Shown here: positions 17,560 to 26,392 of the stretch, piece by piece
Position numbering within the stretch: the stretch's first letter is position 1
Layout: every line of letters begins with the position of its first letter
NCBI RefSeq assembly: GCF_000015565.1
Contig: NC_008786.1
Coordinates: forward strand, 5,258,501 to 5,322,500
Reading direction: 5' to 3'
Length of the DNA stretch: 64,000 nt
DNA from: Verminephrobacter eiseniae EF01-2
GTDB taxonomy: Bacteria; Pseudomonadota; Gammaproteobacteria; Burkholderiales; Burkholderiaceae_C
Made by a program: the position numbers and the translations under genes
Notes under the pieces: generated by a model
The model's input: only the letters and a program-made list of their open reading frames with translations
The model's database searches: none
Told to the model about the DNA's origin: nothing

Positions 17560-17726
17560 TCCTGCGCTGCCATCGGCCTGCGCGCTGCGCCCGGCACAGG
17601 CCAGGCGGTAGCCAGCATCGGATGTCCGACCGGTTCGGCGCCGGACTTCATTGGAGAATCAGGCGTGCAGCGTCTTGGGCGCCATATCCGGCGCAGTCGG
17701 CACGGTGTCGCCGCGCATCGGCCCGG

Positions 17727-18596
17727 TCAGGCCGGGACGAACAGCGCCGGGTCCACCATGGTGCGGTTGAGCACCACGCTCCAATGCAGGTGCGGGCCGG
17801 TCACGCGGCCAGTGGCGCCCACGGCGCCCAGGTGCTGGCCGGTTTGCAGCACATCGCCACGCTGCACATCGATGGCGCTCAGATGGCACACCATGCTCAG
17901 CAGGCCCTGGCCGTGGTCCAGCCAGACCGTGTTGCCGTTGAAGAAATAGTCCCCCGTGTCGATCACGCGCGCAAGCAGCGGCGCCGCAATCGATGTGCCC
18001 GTGGCGGCGGCAATGTCCATGCCGCTGTGCGGACTGCGCGCTTGCCCGTTGAACACGCGCCGCAGCCCGAACGAGCCAGAGCGCGGCCCCGGCACCGGCG
18101 CCTGCATGCGCAGTGACGGCGCGGCGCGGCCCGCAGGCTGCTCGGTGAACGTGGCAATCACCAGCGCCTGGTGCGCGCGCTCGCGCTGGTGGCGCGCCAG
18201 GTCTTCGGGCGACAGGTCCACCATGCGCGGCGGCACCGTCAGGTGCTGCTGCGGGTACTGCTTGGTGCCTATGGTGTAGGGTAGCGGCCGGCTGCCGGCG
18301 CCATCGGCGCCATCTGCTTGCACGCTGATGCACGCCGGCCCCGGCGGCGCCGCCAGCGCAATGCCCACCACCGCAGTCCACGCGCTGGCATCGCCTTGCA
18401 CCAGCACCGGCACATCCAGATGGCCCTGGCGCTGGTGCGCGACAGGCCGTGCGGCGCCAGCGCCCAGCGCCAGGCGCGCCACGCCGCCGGGCACCGGCAG
18501 CGCCTGCGGCCACACAGCAGCGGGCGGCGGCGTGGCGCCAAGGTCCAGCGCCAGCAAGCTGCCGGTGCCAGCCAACGCAGCACGGCGGTTCATCAT
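17727..18596 (-). CDS. M23 family metallopeptidase, exported
   Basis: The 289-residue protein starts MMNRRAALAGTGSLLALDLGA, an export signal. The C-terminal LytM domain shows SFGLRRVFNGQARSPHSGMDI (first zinc ligands His and Asp) and VTGPHLHWSV (HxH), the complete M23 zinc site, so it should be an active peptidoglycan endopeptidase or hydrolase. The central GTKQYPQQHL...RHQRERAHQALV part is common to this M23 subgroup. Its ATG overlaps the stop of the upstream ligase gene by 4 bp. Confidence 0.9.
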   Translation of the reverse strand: MMNRRAALAGTGSLLALDLGATPPPAAVWPQALPVPGGVARLALGAGAARPVAHQRQGHLDVPVLVQGDASAWTAVVGIALAAPPGPACISVQADGADGAGSRPLPYTIGTKQYPQQHLTVPPRMVDLSPEDLARHQRERAHQALVIATFTEQPAGRAAPSLRMQAPVPGPRSGSFGLRRVFNGQARSPHSGMDIAAATGTSIAAPLLARVIDTGDYFFNGNTVWLDHGQGLLSMVCHLSAIDVQRGDVLQTGQHLGAVGATGRVTGPHLHWSVVLNRTMVDPALFVPA

Positions 18597-20377
18597 GGCG
18601 TTTTCACTTCCCGCAGTTCAGGGTATTTTTCTTCTTGGCGGCGCAGGGCAGCCACTGCGGCGCGGTAGTAATACGGCCCGTATATTCCCCGGATGATCTT
18701 CATTTGCCGGCTCGCCTCCTGCGGCCGGCCATTGAGCCCCAGCGCCAGCGCGTAGCGCAATGTGAGCGAGCCATAAGGAAAGCGCAGCGCGACCTTGCGC
18801 AGGTTCTGCATCTCCTGCGCAGTCATGCCTCTTTTGGCCTCTTGCCGGGCCGCATCGAGCATGCTGCCCAGCTGCGAAAGCAGCCAGATATGCTCAGGCG
18901 GCCGGTAATCGGCAGGGGTCTTGCCAATGCGCAGATTCTCGAAGCGCACGACGCGAAAATCTTCCTCTATCTGCATGTACTCATGGACTGCGTAGCAACC
19001 CAGCGCAAACCATGCACCGAGAAAAACGCCAAAGAACCGCCGTGGCATCACGGCCGGGGCCGCATCTTTCCACGCGGCCTCGACGATCCCGGCCATCAGC
19101 CCCGCAGCCAGCAGAAAATACGAATAGGCAAACGGATACTCCAGCAGGCTATGGATGGCAATGGGGAGCAGGCAGGCCATCGCGTACAGCGGATTGACCT
19201 GCCTGAGGGCATGGATGCGCGACAAAAACCAGTAGATGCCGGCCAAGGTCAGGGCCAAACCCACGGGAATGCCATTCCAGGCCATCAAATCGAGCACCAC
19301 ATTGTGCGCATAGCTCAGGGACAGCGAGCCTGGCGAATCGAGGGGGCTGGCCATCTGCGCCGTGGCGGTCTGATTCCAGCCATACCCGACCCAGGGCGAC
19401 TCCAGAATGCCGCCCCATACCTGCCGCCAGATAAAAAACCGCCCGTTGTCGCGCAGCAGGCTCAGACTGCGCCCCTCGTCCATCAGCAATGCGGCATGAA
19501 CCCAAGGCAATGCCTGCAAGGCCAGCAGAAAGCACAGCAGCCAGCCGACCGCATGCCAAGGGCGAATGCGCGTTGCGGCGCGATGGCTTTTCCAGACGAA
19601 CAGCGGCACCACGACCAAGGCGCTCAATATCCCGGCGCGCGATTGCGTCAGCACCAAGACCAGTGTCAAAAATCCTGTGGCGCAGAGCAAGCCTGTGGCG
19701 CCAATGCGTTTGCGCTCATAGGTCCAGGCCAGCGCCGCAATACCCATCAGCAGCAGGCTGGCCAGTTGATTGGGCTGGCCCATATTGCCCATCGCGCGGT
19801 CCCCGACATCGGTCTGCACCACATATATTCCCAGCGGTTCTTGCAGATTCAGCCATTGCAGCAGGCCAATGGCCGCAGAAACCAGGGCCACAAAACCGAT
19901 GACAAGAAAAACCGGGGCCAGGCTCTGCAGCGCATCGGCTGCGTCGCGCGCATAGGCATAACCCAGTGCAACGGCAACGGCCAGCGCGCACAGGTACAGG
20001 GAAACGATGACGGCATCCCCGGCAAACAGCGATATGCCGGCAAACCACTGCAACCACGGCAGCGTGGCCAAAATGACCAGCCCCCAAGCCAGTCGCGGGA
20101 CGATGAGGCCCCCCCTGTCTCTTTGCGCGTCGGGGACGACCCACCTGCTTGCGGCCAGCAGGCCAATACCCAGCAGCGCCAGCGATTCGGCAGGAAAATT
20201 GAGCCACGGCCGGTTATGGTCATAAGACAACCAGGCCCAGGCGAAAACGAGAATGCCAAAGGCATGCAAAAGGGAGGCGGGCATCGACCTGAAGGAGGTC
20301 ATTCCATTGACGGGCATCCGCCTGTTCCAGCGTGGCATGGGTTGAAGATGGGTCTGAGACGGATAGGGGTTGATCAT
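18593..20377 (-). CDS. O-antigen-ligase/PglL-type polytopic membrane protein (probable pilin glycosyl ligase)
   Basis: This is a 594-residue protein with about twelve membrane spans. The Wzy_C/O-antigen ligase region includes MGNMGQPNQLASLLLMGIAAL and LTQSRAGILSALVV, and a large loop contains WRQVWGGILESPWVGYGWNQ. The soluble C-terminal part (PPEHIWLLSQLGSM onward) resembles the Wzy_C_2 region of PglL/TfpO oligosaccharyltransferases. Position directly downstream of two type IV pilin genes supports a role in pilin O-glycosylation; general O-antigen ligase remains possible. The start is uncertain: ATG at 20377 is used, GTG at 20398 is also in frame, and neither has a clear ribosome binding site. 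Confidence 0.75.
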   Translation of the reverse strand: MINPYPSQTHLQPMPRWNRRMPVNGMTSFRSMPASLLHAFGILVFAWAWLSYDHNRPWLNFPAESLALLGIGLLAASRWVVPDAQRDRGGLIVPRLAWGLVILATLPWLQWFAGISLFAGDAVIVSLYLCALAVAVALGYAYARDAADALQSLAPVFLVIGFVALVSAAIGLLQWLNLQEPLGIYVVQTDVGDRAMGNMGQPNQLASLLLMGIAALAWTYERKRIGATGLLCATGFLTLVLVLTQSRAGILSALVVVPLFVWKSHRAATRIRPWHAVGWLLCFLLALQALPWVHAALLMDEGRSLSLLRDNGRFFIWRQVWGGILESPWVGYGWNQTATAQMASPLDSPGSLSLSYAHNVVLDLMAWNGIPVGLALTLAGIYWFLSRIHALRQVNPLYAMACLLPIAIHSLLEYPFAYSYFLLAAGLMAGIVEAAWKDAAPAVMPRRFFGVFLGAWFALGCYAVHEYMQIEEDFRVVRFENLRIGKTPADYRPPEHIWLLSQLGSMLDAARQEAKRGMTAQEMQNLRKVALRFPYGSLTLRYALALGLNGRPQEASRQMKIIRGIYGPYYYRAAVAALRRQEEKYPELREVKTP

Positions 20378-20624
20378 CACGGGGATGGTAACCAACACGG
20401 ACGGGGGCCGGCCGCAGACGAAGGCACCCCCAACCCGGCCACCATGGCAATGGCCGCCTCTGGCCGATCACCGTGCTTCACAGCGTTGCCATGCGCTGAC
20501 CAATCGCATGGCAAGCCACTTTGCCGAGATGGTTGAGTAGATCGCATCTCAAACCCCAAACCCACGGCCCGCTGCTCGCGTTGGCGGGAACAACCGCTCG
20601 CAGACGGTGGCGCTGAAAGCGCAT

Positions 20625-20650
20625 AAAAAAGCGGCCGAAGCCGCTTTTTA
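20625..20650 (-). terminator. Rho-independent terminator of pilin gene 1
   Basis: The minus strand has a 10-bp stem AAAAAGCGGC/GCCGCTTTTT with a TTCG loop and a T run, 15 bases after the pilin stop. Confidence 0.9.
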
Positions 20651-20665
20651 TGGACAACACGAGAA

Positions 20666-21210
20666 TCAGGTACTAGCGGGTGCGCGGCACGAACCGGGCA
20701 AGTACTTGGTGGGAATACCGTTAGTTATGCCGGGACCGCAGAGCCAAGCGACTACATTCGTGCCCAACGCAGGTTGCAAGCAAGTCGTAAAAGTGGTTTG
20801 ATCGCTTGCCGCGCAGGGAGACAATATGATGGTTTTATCATCGATCGCGGTTCCGAGATTTCGCATCGTCACAGTCACACGGCCACCACCTGCATTGCCA
20901 GCGTTGGATGCGGAGGTTGCCACCGACTTCACGTACTTGGTGCTGGAGACATCCGATATTTCACAGCCCCAGCCATTGTCTCCGATGACCGCGTTGGAGG
21001 CTGCGGATTGGATCACTTCGGTGATGGTGGTGCGACACGCTGATCCGGCCAGAATGCCCTCGGATACCCTGGCGCGCTTGGTGTAGTCCTGGTAGGTCGG
21101 CAAAGCGACGGATGCCAAGATACCGATGACCGCAACCACGATCATCAGTTCAATCAGGGTGAAACCCTGCTGGCCCGTCCTGAGAGAGAGAGAGAGAGAG
21201 AGCGCTTCAT
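20666..21210 (-). CDS. Type IV pilin (pilin 1), phase-variable, currently out of frame
   Basis: From the start ATG at 21208-21210 (ribosome binding site AAGGGGA upstream) the frame reads MKR, then runs through a (CT)10C tract and stops soon after. The pilin proper is in another frame: [30 protein letters not shown], then [22 protein letters not shown] and a C-terminal disulfide loop. Removal of one CT unit gives [15 protein letters not shown] as leader, joined in frame to FTLIEL. The repeat therefore encodes only leader residues removed by prepilin peptidase. The mature part is close to pilin 2 (21900-22439). In this sequence the gene is OFF; an assembly error in the repeat cannot be excluded. 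Confidence 0.85.
21182..21202 (-). repeat. (CT)10 dinucleotide tract in the pilin 1 leader codons
   Basis: There are 21 bases of alternating G and A on the plus strand (CT on the coding strand), eight bases after the start ATG. Ten units put the gene out of frame; nine units would put it in frame. Confidence 0.97.
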
Positions 21211-21277
21211 CATCAAAAATCCCCTTAAAGTCAAGAGTTACGAAAGAAAAGAAAGTTTACGCGCACTCAAGGGGCCG

Positions 21278-21293
21278 AGCAATTGTCATGCCT
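21278..21293 (-). promoter_or_regulatory. Sigma-54 promoter of pilin 1
   Basis: The minus strand reads AGGCATGACAATTGCT, with GG and GC separated by ten bases. It matches the sigma-54 consensus TGGCACG-N4-TTGC at most positions, about 70 bases upstream of the start. PilR/sigma-54 control is standard for pilA. Confidence 0.75.
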
Positions 21294-21858
21294 GCATCAA
21301 TGACCGCGTGATCTCGTGCCTGATGTCATGAATGGGCCATGCATAGGCCATGAATGGGCAGGGTTTGTGCGCCGGCGCTTACCTTTTTGTTCTTCATAAA
21401 CAGGCTGCGCAGACCATTGGCACAGGGGCGCACGATGATCGCAAGCCCCCTGTCACACTGTGGCGCTGGCTTTGCCCGCGCTGTGCAGGAAAGCCCCGCC
21501 GCTGCTGCCTGCGGGGTGGTGCCCGGAGGCGCTTGCCGGATCACAGGCCCGGCCCGCTGTGCGAGGAGCCGCGCCGCGCAAGGGTTTGGCGGGGGGGGCT
21601 TTGGTTTGGGTTGATCTGCACCCGCAGGCCGGGCAAAACCTGGCAATCCCGGTGATATCTGTCCATGCGCCGGTCAGCGGGGGATCACGGTGGCGCGGCT
21701 CCAGCGGTTGATCGCCTGGCCTGTGCATCGCCCACGGGGAGCAGGTCAGAGCGCCACCGCCACCTGTGGCTCGGGTGTTGGCCCATACCCTGACGCTTGT
21801 CGCCGCGCCGGGAAACTGCTTTGCCCACTGCGGATGCCGGTGCAGGCCCCATGCACAT
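21294..21858. other. Upstream region between the two pilin genes, no gene seen
   Basis: About 560 bases with no convincing frame. There is a direct repeat CATGAATGGGC (near 21328 and 21349). PilR-type activator sites would be expected in this stretch, upstream of the sigma-54 promoter. Confidence 0.4.
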
Positions 21859-21884
21859 AAAAAAAGCGGCCGAAGCCGCTTTTT
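21859..21884 (-). terminator. Rho-independent terminator of pilin gene 2
   Basis: Same 10-bp stem, TTCG loop and T run as after pilin 1, 16 bases beyond the pilin 2 stop. The duplication of the pilin gene evidently included its terminator. Confidence 0.9.
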
Positions 21885-21899
21885 GGAATGGCACGAGAA

Positions 21900-22439
21900 T
21901 CAACTGGTACCACTGGCAGGAGTGCGGCACGAACCGGGCAAGTACTTGATGGAAACACCGTTGCTCAAGCCGGGACCGCAGAGCCAAGTGGCCACATTCC
22001 CGCCCAATGCAGGTTGTTTGCATTCCCCCAAAGTGGCTTGCGTGCTTTCCGAGCAGGGAGCCAGCACGATGGTTTTTTCATCGACGCCATCTCCGATATT
22101 TCGCATCGTCACCGTCACGACGGCGCCGCCTGTATTGCCAGCGTTGGTTGCGGCGGTCGTGACCGACTTCACGTACTTGGTGCTGGAGGTCTCCGATATT
22201 TCACAGCCCCAGCCATTGGCTCCGATGATCGCGTTGGAGGCTGCGGATTGGATCACTTCGGTAATGGTGGTGCGACAGGCCGAGCCGGCCAGAATGCCCT
22301 CGGATACCTTGGCGCGCTTGGTGTAGTCCTGGTAGGCCGGCAAGGCCACGGAAGCCAGGATGCCGATGATCGCAACCACGATCATCAGCTCGATCAAGGT
22401 GAAACCTTGTTGACTCTTGGGGCTGGAATAGCGCTTCAT
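21900..22439 (-). CDS. pilA: Type IV pilin, intact (pilin 2)
   Basis: This is a 179-residue prepilin: leader [12 protein letters not shown], then [24 protein letters not shown] with Glu at mature position 5, an alpha helix ([22 protein letters not shown]), and a Cys-containing C-terminal region. The ATG at 22437-22439 follows a good ribosome binding site (GGGAGG). Mature pilin subunits assemble into type IV pili for adhesion, twitching and DNA uptake. It is a close paralogue of pilin 1 with a normal leader in place of the CT tract. The symbol is by family resemblance; assembly genes are elsewhere. Confidence 0.93.
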   Translation of the reverse strand: MKRYSSPKSQQGFTLIELMIVVAIIGILASVALPAYQDYTKRAKVSEGILAGSACRTTITEVIQSAASNAIIGANGWGCEISETSSTKYVKSVTTAATNAGNTGGAVVTVTMRNIGDGVDEKTIVLAPCSESTQATLGECKQPALGGNVATWLCGPGLSNGVSIKYLPGSCRTPASGTS

Positions 22440-22478
22440 GGAAACCTCCCGATGTAATTTGCAAATGCGCCGGGTTTG

Positions 22479-22494
22479 CGCAACTGCCATGCCG
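22479..22494 (-). promoter_or_regulatory. Sigma-54 promoter of pilin 2
   Basis: The minus strand reads CGGCATGGCAGTTGCG, GG-N10-GC, about 40 bases upstream of the start codon. It has the same layout as the pilin 1 promoter. Confidence 0.75.
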
Positions 22495-23178
22495 GTTGCC
22501 CATGGTCGCGATGTAATTCTTTGTTCTGTTATTTATTGATTCCTGCGTAAATTTCTGTCTGGTGAATCATTGATTCGGCTGCAAGCATTTGTGCCAATGC
22601 GGCCTTACTGCCCGGGTCTTCATGCGCTCTGCACCCCGAAGGCGTCACCGAAGAATGGGTGATACGCCGACCCCGGCGGAATTTGTCCAGTGCACCCCAA
22701 GTCAGGCTTTTGAACTGGACACTCCCCTGCGCGTGCCGTTCGCCGACCATATCCACCGGTTCCATATCAACCGGTTGCCTGGCGCTGCGGCCCAGGATGG
22801 TGATCCTGCGCCGAGACATAGTGCATGGCCGGGCCGATCCACCTGGCTTGTCGTTGCGGCTTGCGGCCCGATGGCATCGAATGGGATCAGGTCGGTGACA
22901 GCGACAACAGCGACAAGGCCGACTGGCAAGCTGCTTGGCGCAGCCTTTGGCCTGCCCCACAGTCCGCTCTACGGGCAGGCCATCGCATCACGCTGAGGAT
23001 CACGCCATGCAAAGCACTCCCGGGTGGGGTCGTAAGCCGCAAGCGCCGAAATTTCCGCTGGCCGTCCCCGGCATGCGCCCATCCCTGGCCCTATCGGCGC
23101 TGCGCGCCAATCCCCGATTTGAAGGCGGCACCCGGGCGCTCGTCGAGATCGACACCCGCCAGGTTCGACGGACAGACG
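22495..23178. other. Unassigned 680-bp region between pilin 2 and the FHA gene
   Basis: Several open frames exist on both strands but none resembles a family I know. An inverted repeat GTCCAGT (22685-22691) and ACTGGAC (22714-22720) encloses 22 bases. This could be the end of a degenerate insertion element, but no transposase motif is visible. Confidence 0.4.
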
Positions 23179-23889
23179 TCAGCCGTGCTCGAACCGCATT
23201 TCGGTGCCGGCCAGTTGGAGCCGGTCACCGTTTTTCAGCGGCACGGGCGTCGTTCCTATCAACGCCCCGTTGAGCTGCGGCATGTCGGGGCCTTCGACAT
23301 GGGCCAGCACGAAGTCCTGCTGCCGCTTGGTGATGGAGGCGATGGCGACGCCCGGTTTGCCAATGGTGGTCACTACTTTCTGCAAGGCCACGGTGCGCCC
23401 GGCTGCGGCGCCCGAGATGACACGGATGAGGGCGCTGGCAGAGGCCAAAGCCGGGGCGGCGGGAGTGGCCGGGGCCGTTGGGGCGGTTGGGGCGATCGGT
23501 GCAGCCGGGGCGGCCTTTGCGGCCGGCGCGGGCAGCGGCGCTGCGCCTGAGTTGCCGAGCTTGGCGAACGATGTCTTGTCGTAGCTGCGGTCTCCGGCTC
23601 TCTGCACGAAGCGGATTTTGTACTTGCCCAGTTCCACCGTGTCGCCGTTGCGCAGTGCCTGGCGTTTGATGGCCTTGGCGTTGACGTAGGTGCCGTTGGT
23701 GCTGCCGAGGTCTTCGATCTCCACGCCCTGGCTCGCCATGTCCATGTGGATCACGGCATGCTCTCCGCTGACGGCAAGGTGATCGATCGCGATGTCGTTG
23801 TACGGGCGCCGCCCCAGCGTGGTCCGCTCTTTGGTCAGTTGTACTTCCCTGACGACGACCCCGTCGATTGAAACGATCATTCTGGGCAT
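23179..23889 (-). CDS. FHA-domain protein
   Basis: The 236-residue protein has an N-terminal forkhead-associated domain: TTLGRRPYNDIAIDHLAVSG, then EDLGSTNGTYVN, giving the GR, SxxH-like and TNG motifs that bind phosphothreonine. An Ala/Pro linker (about residues 116-145) joins a second, diverged FHA-like domain (TTIGKPGVAIASITKRQQDF, then LNGALIG and LKNGDRLQLAG). There is no signal peptide. FHA proteins read Ser/Thr-kinase signals; no kinase or phosphatase gene is nearby, so the partner is unknown. The start is the ATG before MIVSIDG. Confidence 0.88.
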   Translation of the reverse strand: MPRMIVSIDGVVVREVQLTKERTTLGRRPYNDIAIDHLAVSGEHAVIHMDMASQGVEIEDLGSTNGTYVNAKAIKRQALRNGDTVELGKYKIRFVQRAGDRSYDKTSFAKLGNSGAAPLPAPAAKAAPAAPIAPTAPTAPATPAAPALASASALIRVISGAAAGRTVALQKVVTTIGKPGVAIASITKRQQDFVLAHVEGPDMPQLNGALIGTTPVPLKNGDRLQLAGTEMRFEHG

Positions 23890-24279
23890 GATCCATATCC
23901 TGATGTGGTGAATGGCTGTGGTTCGGACCCTGCGGGCGACCCCCGGTATCTGGGTCCTGTCCGGGCCTTGCGCGGGTTGGGCGATGTCTGCGACGATCGA
24001 ATCCGGGGTGTGTTGCAAATCCTCACGATAATACCATCTACCATCCGCGCCACCGGTCCGATGGCATTGTTGCCATCTCCCGGCGCTGCGGTGGTCTGTC
24101 TCTGGTTTGTCTCTGGCTTGGCGCCGATCCCGGTGGCTTGGTCGTTTTCACGGACTTATCCATGATCCATGCATCGGGACGGCCGACGGCGGCGCAAGCG
24201 CCGTTTGCATCGGCGGTGACGGTCGTGCGCCGTGGCCGGGACTGCGCTGCGCATCAGCCGCAGCGCAGTCCCGGCGCAT
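23890..24279. other. Intergenic region between the FHA gene and sppA
   Basis: 390 bases with no recognised gene. It contains the long hairpin at 24236-24274. Confidence 0.5.
24236..24274 (-). terminator. Long hairpin just after sppA, possible transcription end
   Basis: A perfect 16-bp stem (CCGGGACTGCGCTGCG with its complement) and 7-base loop begin 5 bases past the sppA stop. There is no T run, so termination would be rho-dependent, or the hairpin protects the mRNA 3' end. Confidence 0.5.
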
Positions 24280-25251
24280 TCAGCGCAATGGCGCCCCGGC
24301 AACGGACAGCGATTTCATGATGCCCACGCCCAGTGCGGTGCCAAAGCGTTTGGCCAGGAGCTCGAAGCGCTTGGCCAGGAGCTCGGCCACGTTCTCACGG
24401 CGGGTGTAGTCGATGATGTCTTCGGCCTTGACCACTTCGCGCGCCACGTAATCGAGGTTGCCCAGTTTGTCGGCCAGGCCCATTTCAACGGCCTGCTGGC
24501 CGGTCCAGAACAGGCCGCTGAAGGTGTCCGAGGAGGTGCTCTTGAGGCGCTCTGCGCGTCCGGCTTTGACTGCGGCGATGAACTGCTGGTGGATCTGGTC
24601 GAGCATGGTCTGCGCGTAGGCGCGCTGTTTGTCGGTCTGCGGGCTGAAGGGGTCGAGAAAGCCTTTGTTCTCGCCGGAGGTCAGCAGGCGGCGTTCCACG
24701 CCCAGTTTTTCCATGGTGCCGGTGAAGCCGAAGCCATCCATCAGCACGCCGATGCTGCCGACGATGCTGGCTTTGTCGACATAGATGTCATCGGTGGCGG
24801 CGGCAATGTAGTACGCCGCCGAGGCGCAGGTTTCTTCGACCACGGCGTAGATCGGCTTGTTGTGCTTGGCTTTCAGGCGCCGGATTTCGTCGTTGATGAT
24901 GCCGGCCTGCACCGGGCTGCCGCCGGGCGAGTTGATCAGCAGCACCAGGGCTTGGGAGCCGTCGTTTTCCAGCGCGCTGCGCATCGCTGCGACGACGAAT
25001 TCGGCACTGGCGCCGGCGCCGGCGGCAATCTCGCCCTTGATGTCGACCATGGCCGTGTGCGGCGCGCTTTTGCTGATGCCCGGCACGGTCTGGCGCAGCG
25101 TCACAAACGCGATGCTGGCCATCAGCACCAGCCAGGCGAGCCGAAAGAAGGTTCTCCAGCGGCGGATGCTGCGTTGTTCGTTGAGGGTTGCAAAGGCCAG
25201 CTTTTCCAGCGTGGCGCGCTCCCAGCCGGGTTCATGCGATGAATCGCTCAC
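24280..25251 (-). CDS. sppA: S49-family signal peptide peptidase SppA (short form)
   Basis: This is a 323-residue membrane-anchored serine protease. One hydrophobic span (about residues 33-53) is followed by the periplasmic S49 domain: ALVLLINSPGGSPVQ, the nucleophile region EETCASAAYYIAAA, and SIVGSIGVLMDGF before the catalytic-lysine region (TMEKLGVERR). It degrades cleaved signal peptides and other membrane fragments. GTG at 25251 is used because AGGAG lies about ten bases before it. The C-terminus carries a tandem duplication (ELLAKRF twice) from a 21-bp repeat. Confidence 0.92.
   Translation of the reverse strand: MSDSSHEPGWERATLEKLAFATLNEQRSIRRWRTFFRLAWLVLMASIAFVTLRQTVPGISKSAPHTAMVDIKGEIAAGAGASAEFVVAAMRSALENDGSQALVLLINSPGGSPVQAGIINDEIRRLKAKHNKPIYAVVEETCASAAYYIAAATDDIYVDKASIVGSIGVLMDGFGFTGTMEKLGVERRLLTSGENKGFLDPFSPQTDKQRAYAQTMLDQIHQQFIAAVKAGRAERLKSTSSDTFSGLFWTGQQAVEMGLADKLGNLDYVAREVVKAEDIIDYTRRENVAELLAKRFELLAKRFGTALGVGIMKSLSVAGAPLR
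24344..24385 (-). repeat. 21-bp tandem duplication in sppA
   Basis: Two 21-bp units differing at one base encode ELLAKRF twice near the C-terminus. Confidence 0.95.
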
Positions 25252-25282
25252 AAAATGGCTCCTGAAGAGAGGGGGGGCTTGT

Positions 25283-25663
25283 TCAGAACGCTGCGGGTTG
25301 CAGGTCGTGTGCAGTATGCCAGCGCACCAGGCCGGCATTTTCCGACAGCGCAATTTTTATCAGGCCGCCCCGGCAGGGGCCGCCGGCGCACCGGCCCGTG
25401 CCGGGATGGTATGCCGCGCCATGGGTGGCGCACAGCAGCCATTGGCCGGTGCCGTCGAAGAAACGCCCGGGCTGGTAGTCCAGTTCCATGGCCACATGGG
25501 TGCAGCGGTTCAGATAGGCATGGGCCTGGCCCCGGTAACGGATGGCAAAGGCGCGGCAGGTCCGGCCTGCGTAGCGCACGTCGAACGCCAGCGCCAGGCC
25601 GCCATCGACGAGGTCGGCACTGTGGCACAGGGCGATGGCGGTTTCGGCAAGGGGGTCGTTCAT
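25283..25663 (-). CDS. Rieske [2Fe-2S] ferredoxin-like protein
   Basis: The 126-residue protein has the two Rieske ligand pairs NRCTH near residue 54 and LLCATHG near residue 78, holding a 2Fe-2S cluster through two Cys and two His. It is a free-standing small Rieske domain, not an oxygenase. It ends 31 bases before sppA and starts 42 bases after the HAD gene, so it probably belongs to the rluC-HAD-Rieske-sppA operon, a common betaproteobacterial order. Electron partners are unknown. Confidence 0.88.
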   Translation of the reverse strand: MNDPLAETAIALCHSADLVDGGLALAFDVRYAGRTCRAFAIRYRGQAHAYLNRCTHVAMELDYQPGRFFDGTGQWLLCATHGAAYHPGTGRCAGGPCRGGLIKIALSENAGLVRWHTAHDLQPAAF

Positions 25664-25705
25664 CGCGCGCGGGGCGGGGGGCGGGGGCGGGGTTTGGCGG
25701 CGGTT

Positions 25706-26383
25706 TCAGGCTTCTTGCAGCAGCCAATCGTGCAGTTCGCGCACCGAGCGGGCGACGAACAACGGGGCCAGCGTCTGGAATGCTTCGGGCCCATGGGCGC
25801 CGTAGCTCACCCCCACGCTGGCGCAGCCCGCGTTGACGGCCATTTGCAGGTCGTGGGTGGTGTCGCCGATCAGCAACAGGCGCTGCGGCGCCACGTCGAA
25901 TTCGGCCATCAGTTCTTGCAGCATCAGCGGGTGCGGCTTGCTGGCGGTCTGGTCGGCGGTGCGCGAGCCGTCGAATACTCCCCGCAGGGCCACCGAGTGC
26001 AGGGCTTCGTCAAGCCCGCGCCGGCTTTTGCCGGTGGCCACGGCCAGCAGGTGGCCGCGCTGGCGCAGGTCGGCCAGCAGGGGCGCGACGCCGTCGAACA
26101 GGCTCAGGTCATCCTGGTGCCGGGCGTAGTGAAAGCGGTAACGCTGGCCCAGGTCGTGGTGCTTTTCGGGCGGCACGTCCGGCGCCGCGTGGACCAGGGC
26201 CTGCATCAGCCCCAGGCCGATCACGTAGGTTGCGGCTTTGTCGCTGGGCACGGTGCCGCCGACATCGCGCACCGCCGCTTGTATGCAGCGCGCGATGATG
26301 GCCGTGGAGTCGTACAGGGTGCCGTCCCAGTCGAAGGCGATCAGATCGAAGCGGCGCGGGCGGGTGGTGTTGGTGGCGGGCAT
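25706..26383 (-). CDS. HAD-superfamily hydrolase, phosphoglycolate phosphatase-like
   Basis: This 225-residue HAD phosphatase has motif I FDWDGTLYDS near residue 17, motif II ATGKS near residue 117, the Lys of motif III in SKPHPLML near 149 and motif IV LIGDTTHDLQMA near 172. The alpha-helical cap is of the Gph/PGMB type. The substrate is not certain; in betaproteobacteria this gene follows rluC as here. The start gives ten residues before the core. Confidence 0.85.
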   Translation of the reverse strand: MPATNTTRPRRFDLIAFDWDGTLYDSTAIIARCIQAAVRDVGGTVPSDKAATYVIGLGLMQALVHAAPDVPPEKHHDLGQRYRFHYARHQDDLSLFDGVAPLLADLRQRGHLLAVATGKSRRGLDEALHSVALRGVFDGSRTADQTASKPHPLMLQELMAEFDVAPQRLLLIGDTTHDLQMAVNAGCASVGVSYGAHGPEAFQTLAPLFVARSVRELHDWLLQEA

Positions 26384-26392
26384 GGGGTGCGT

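Noticed and set aside
22685..22720. Inverted repeat as the end of a known IS family
   Set aside because: The arms are only 7 bp and no transposase fragment could be identified.
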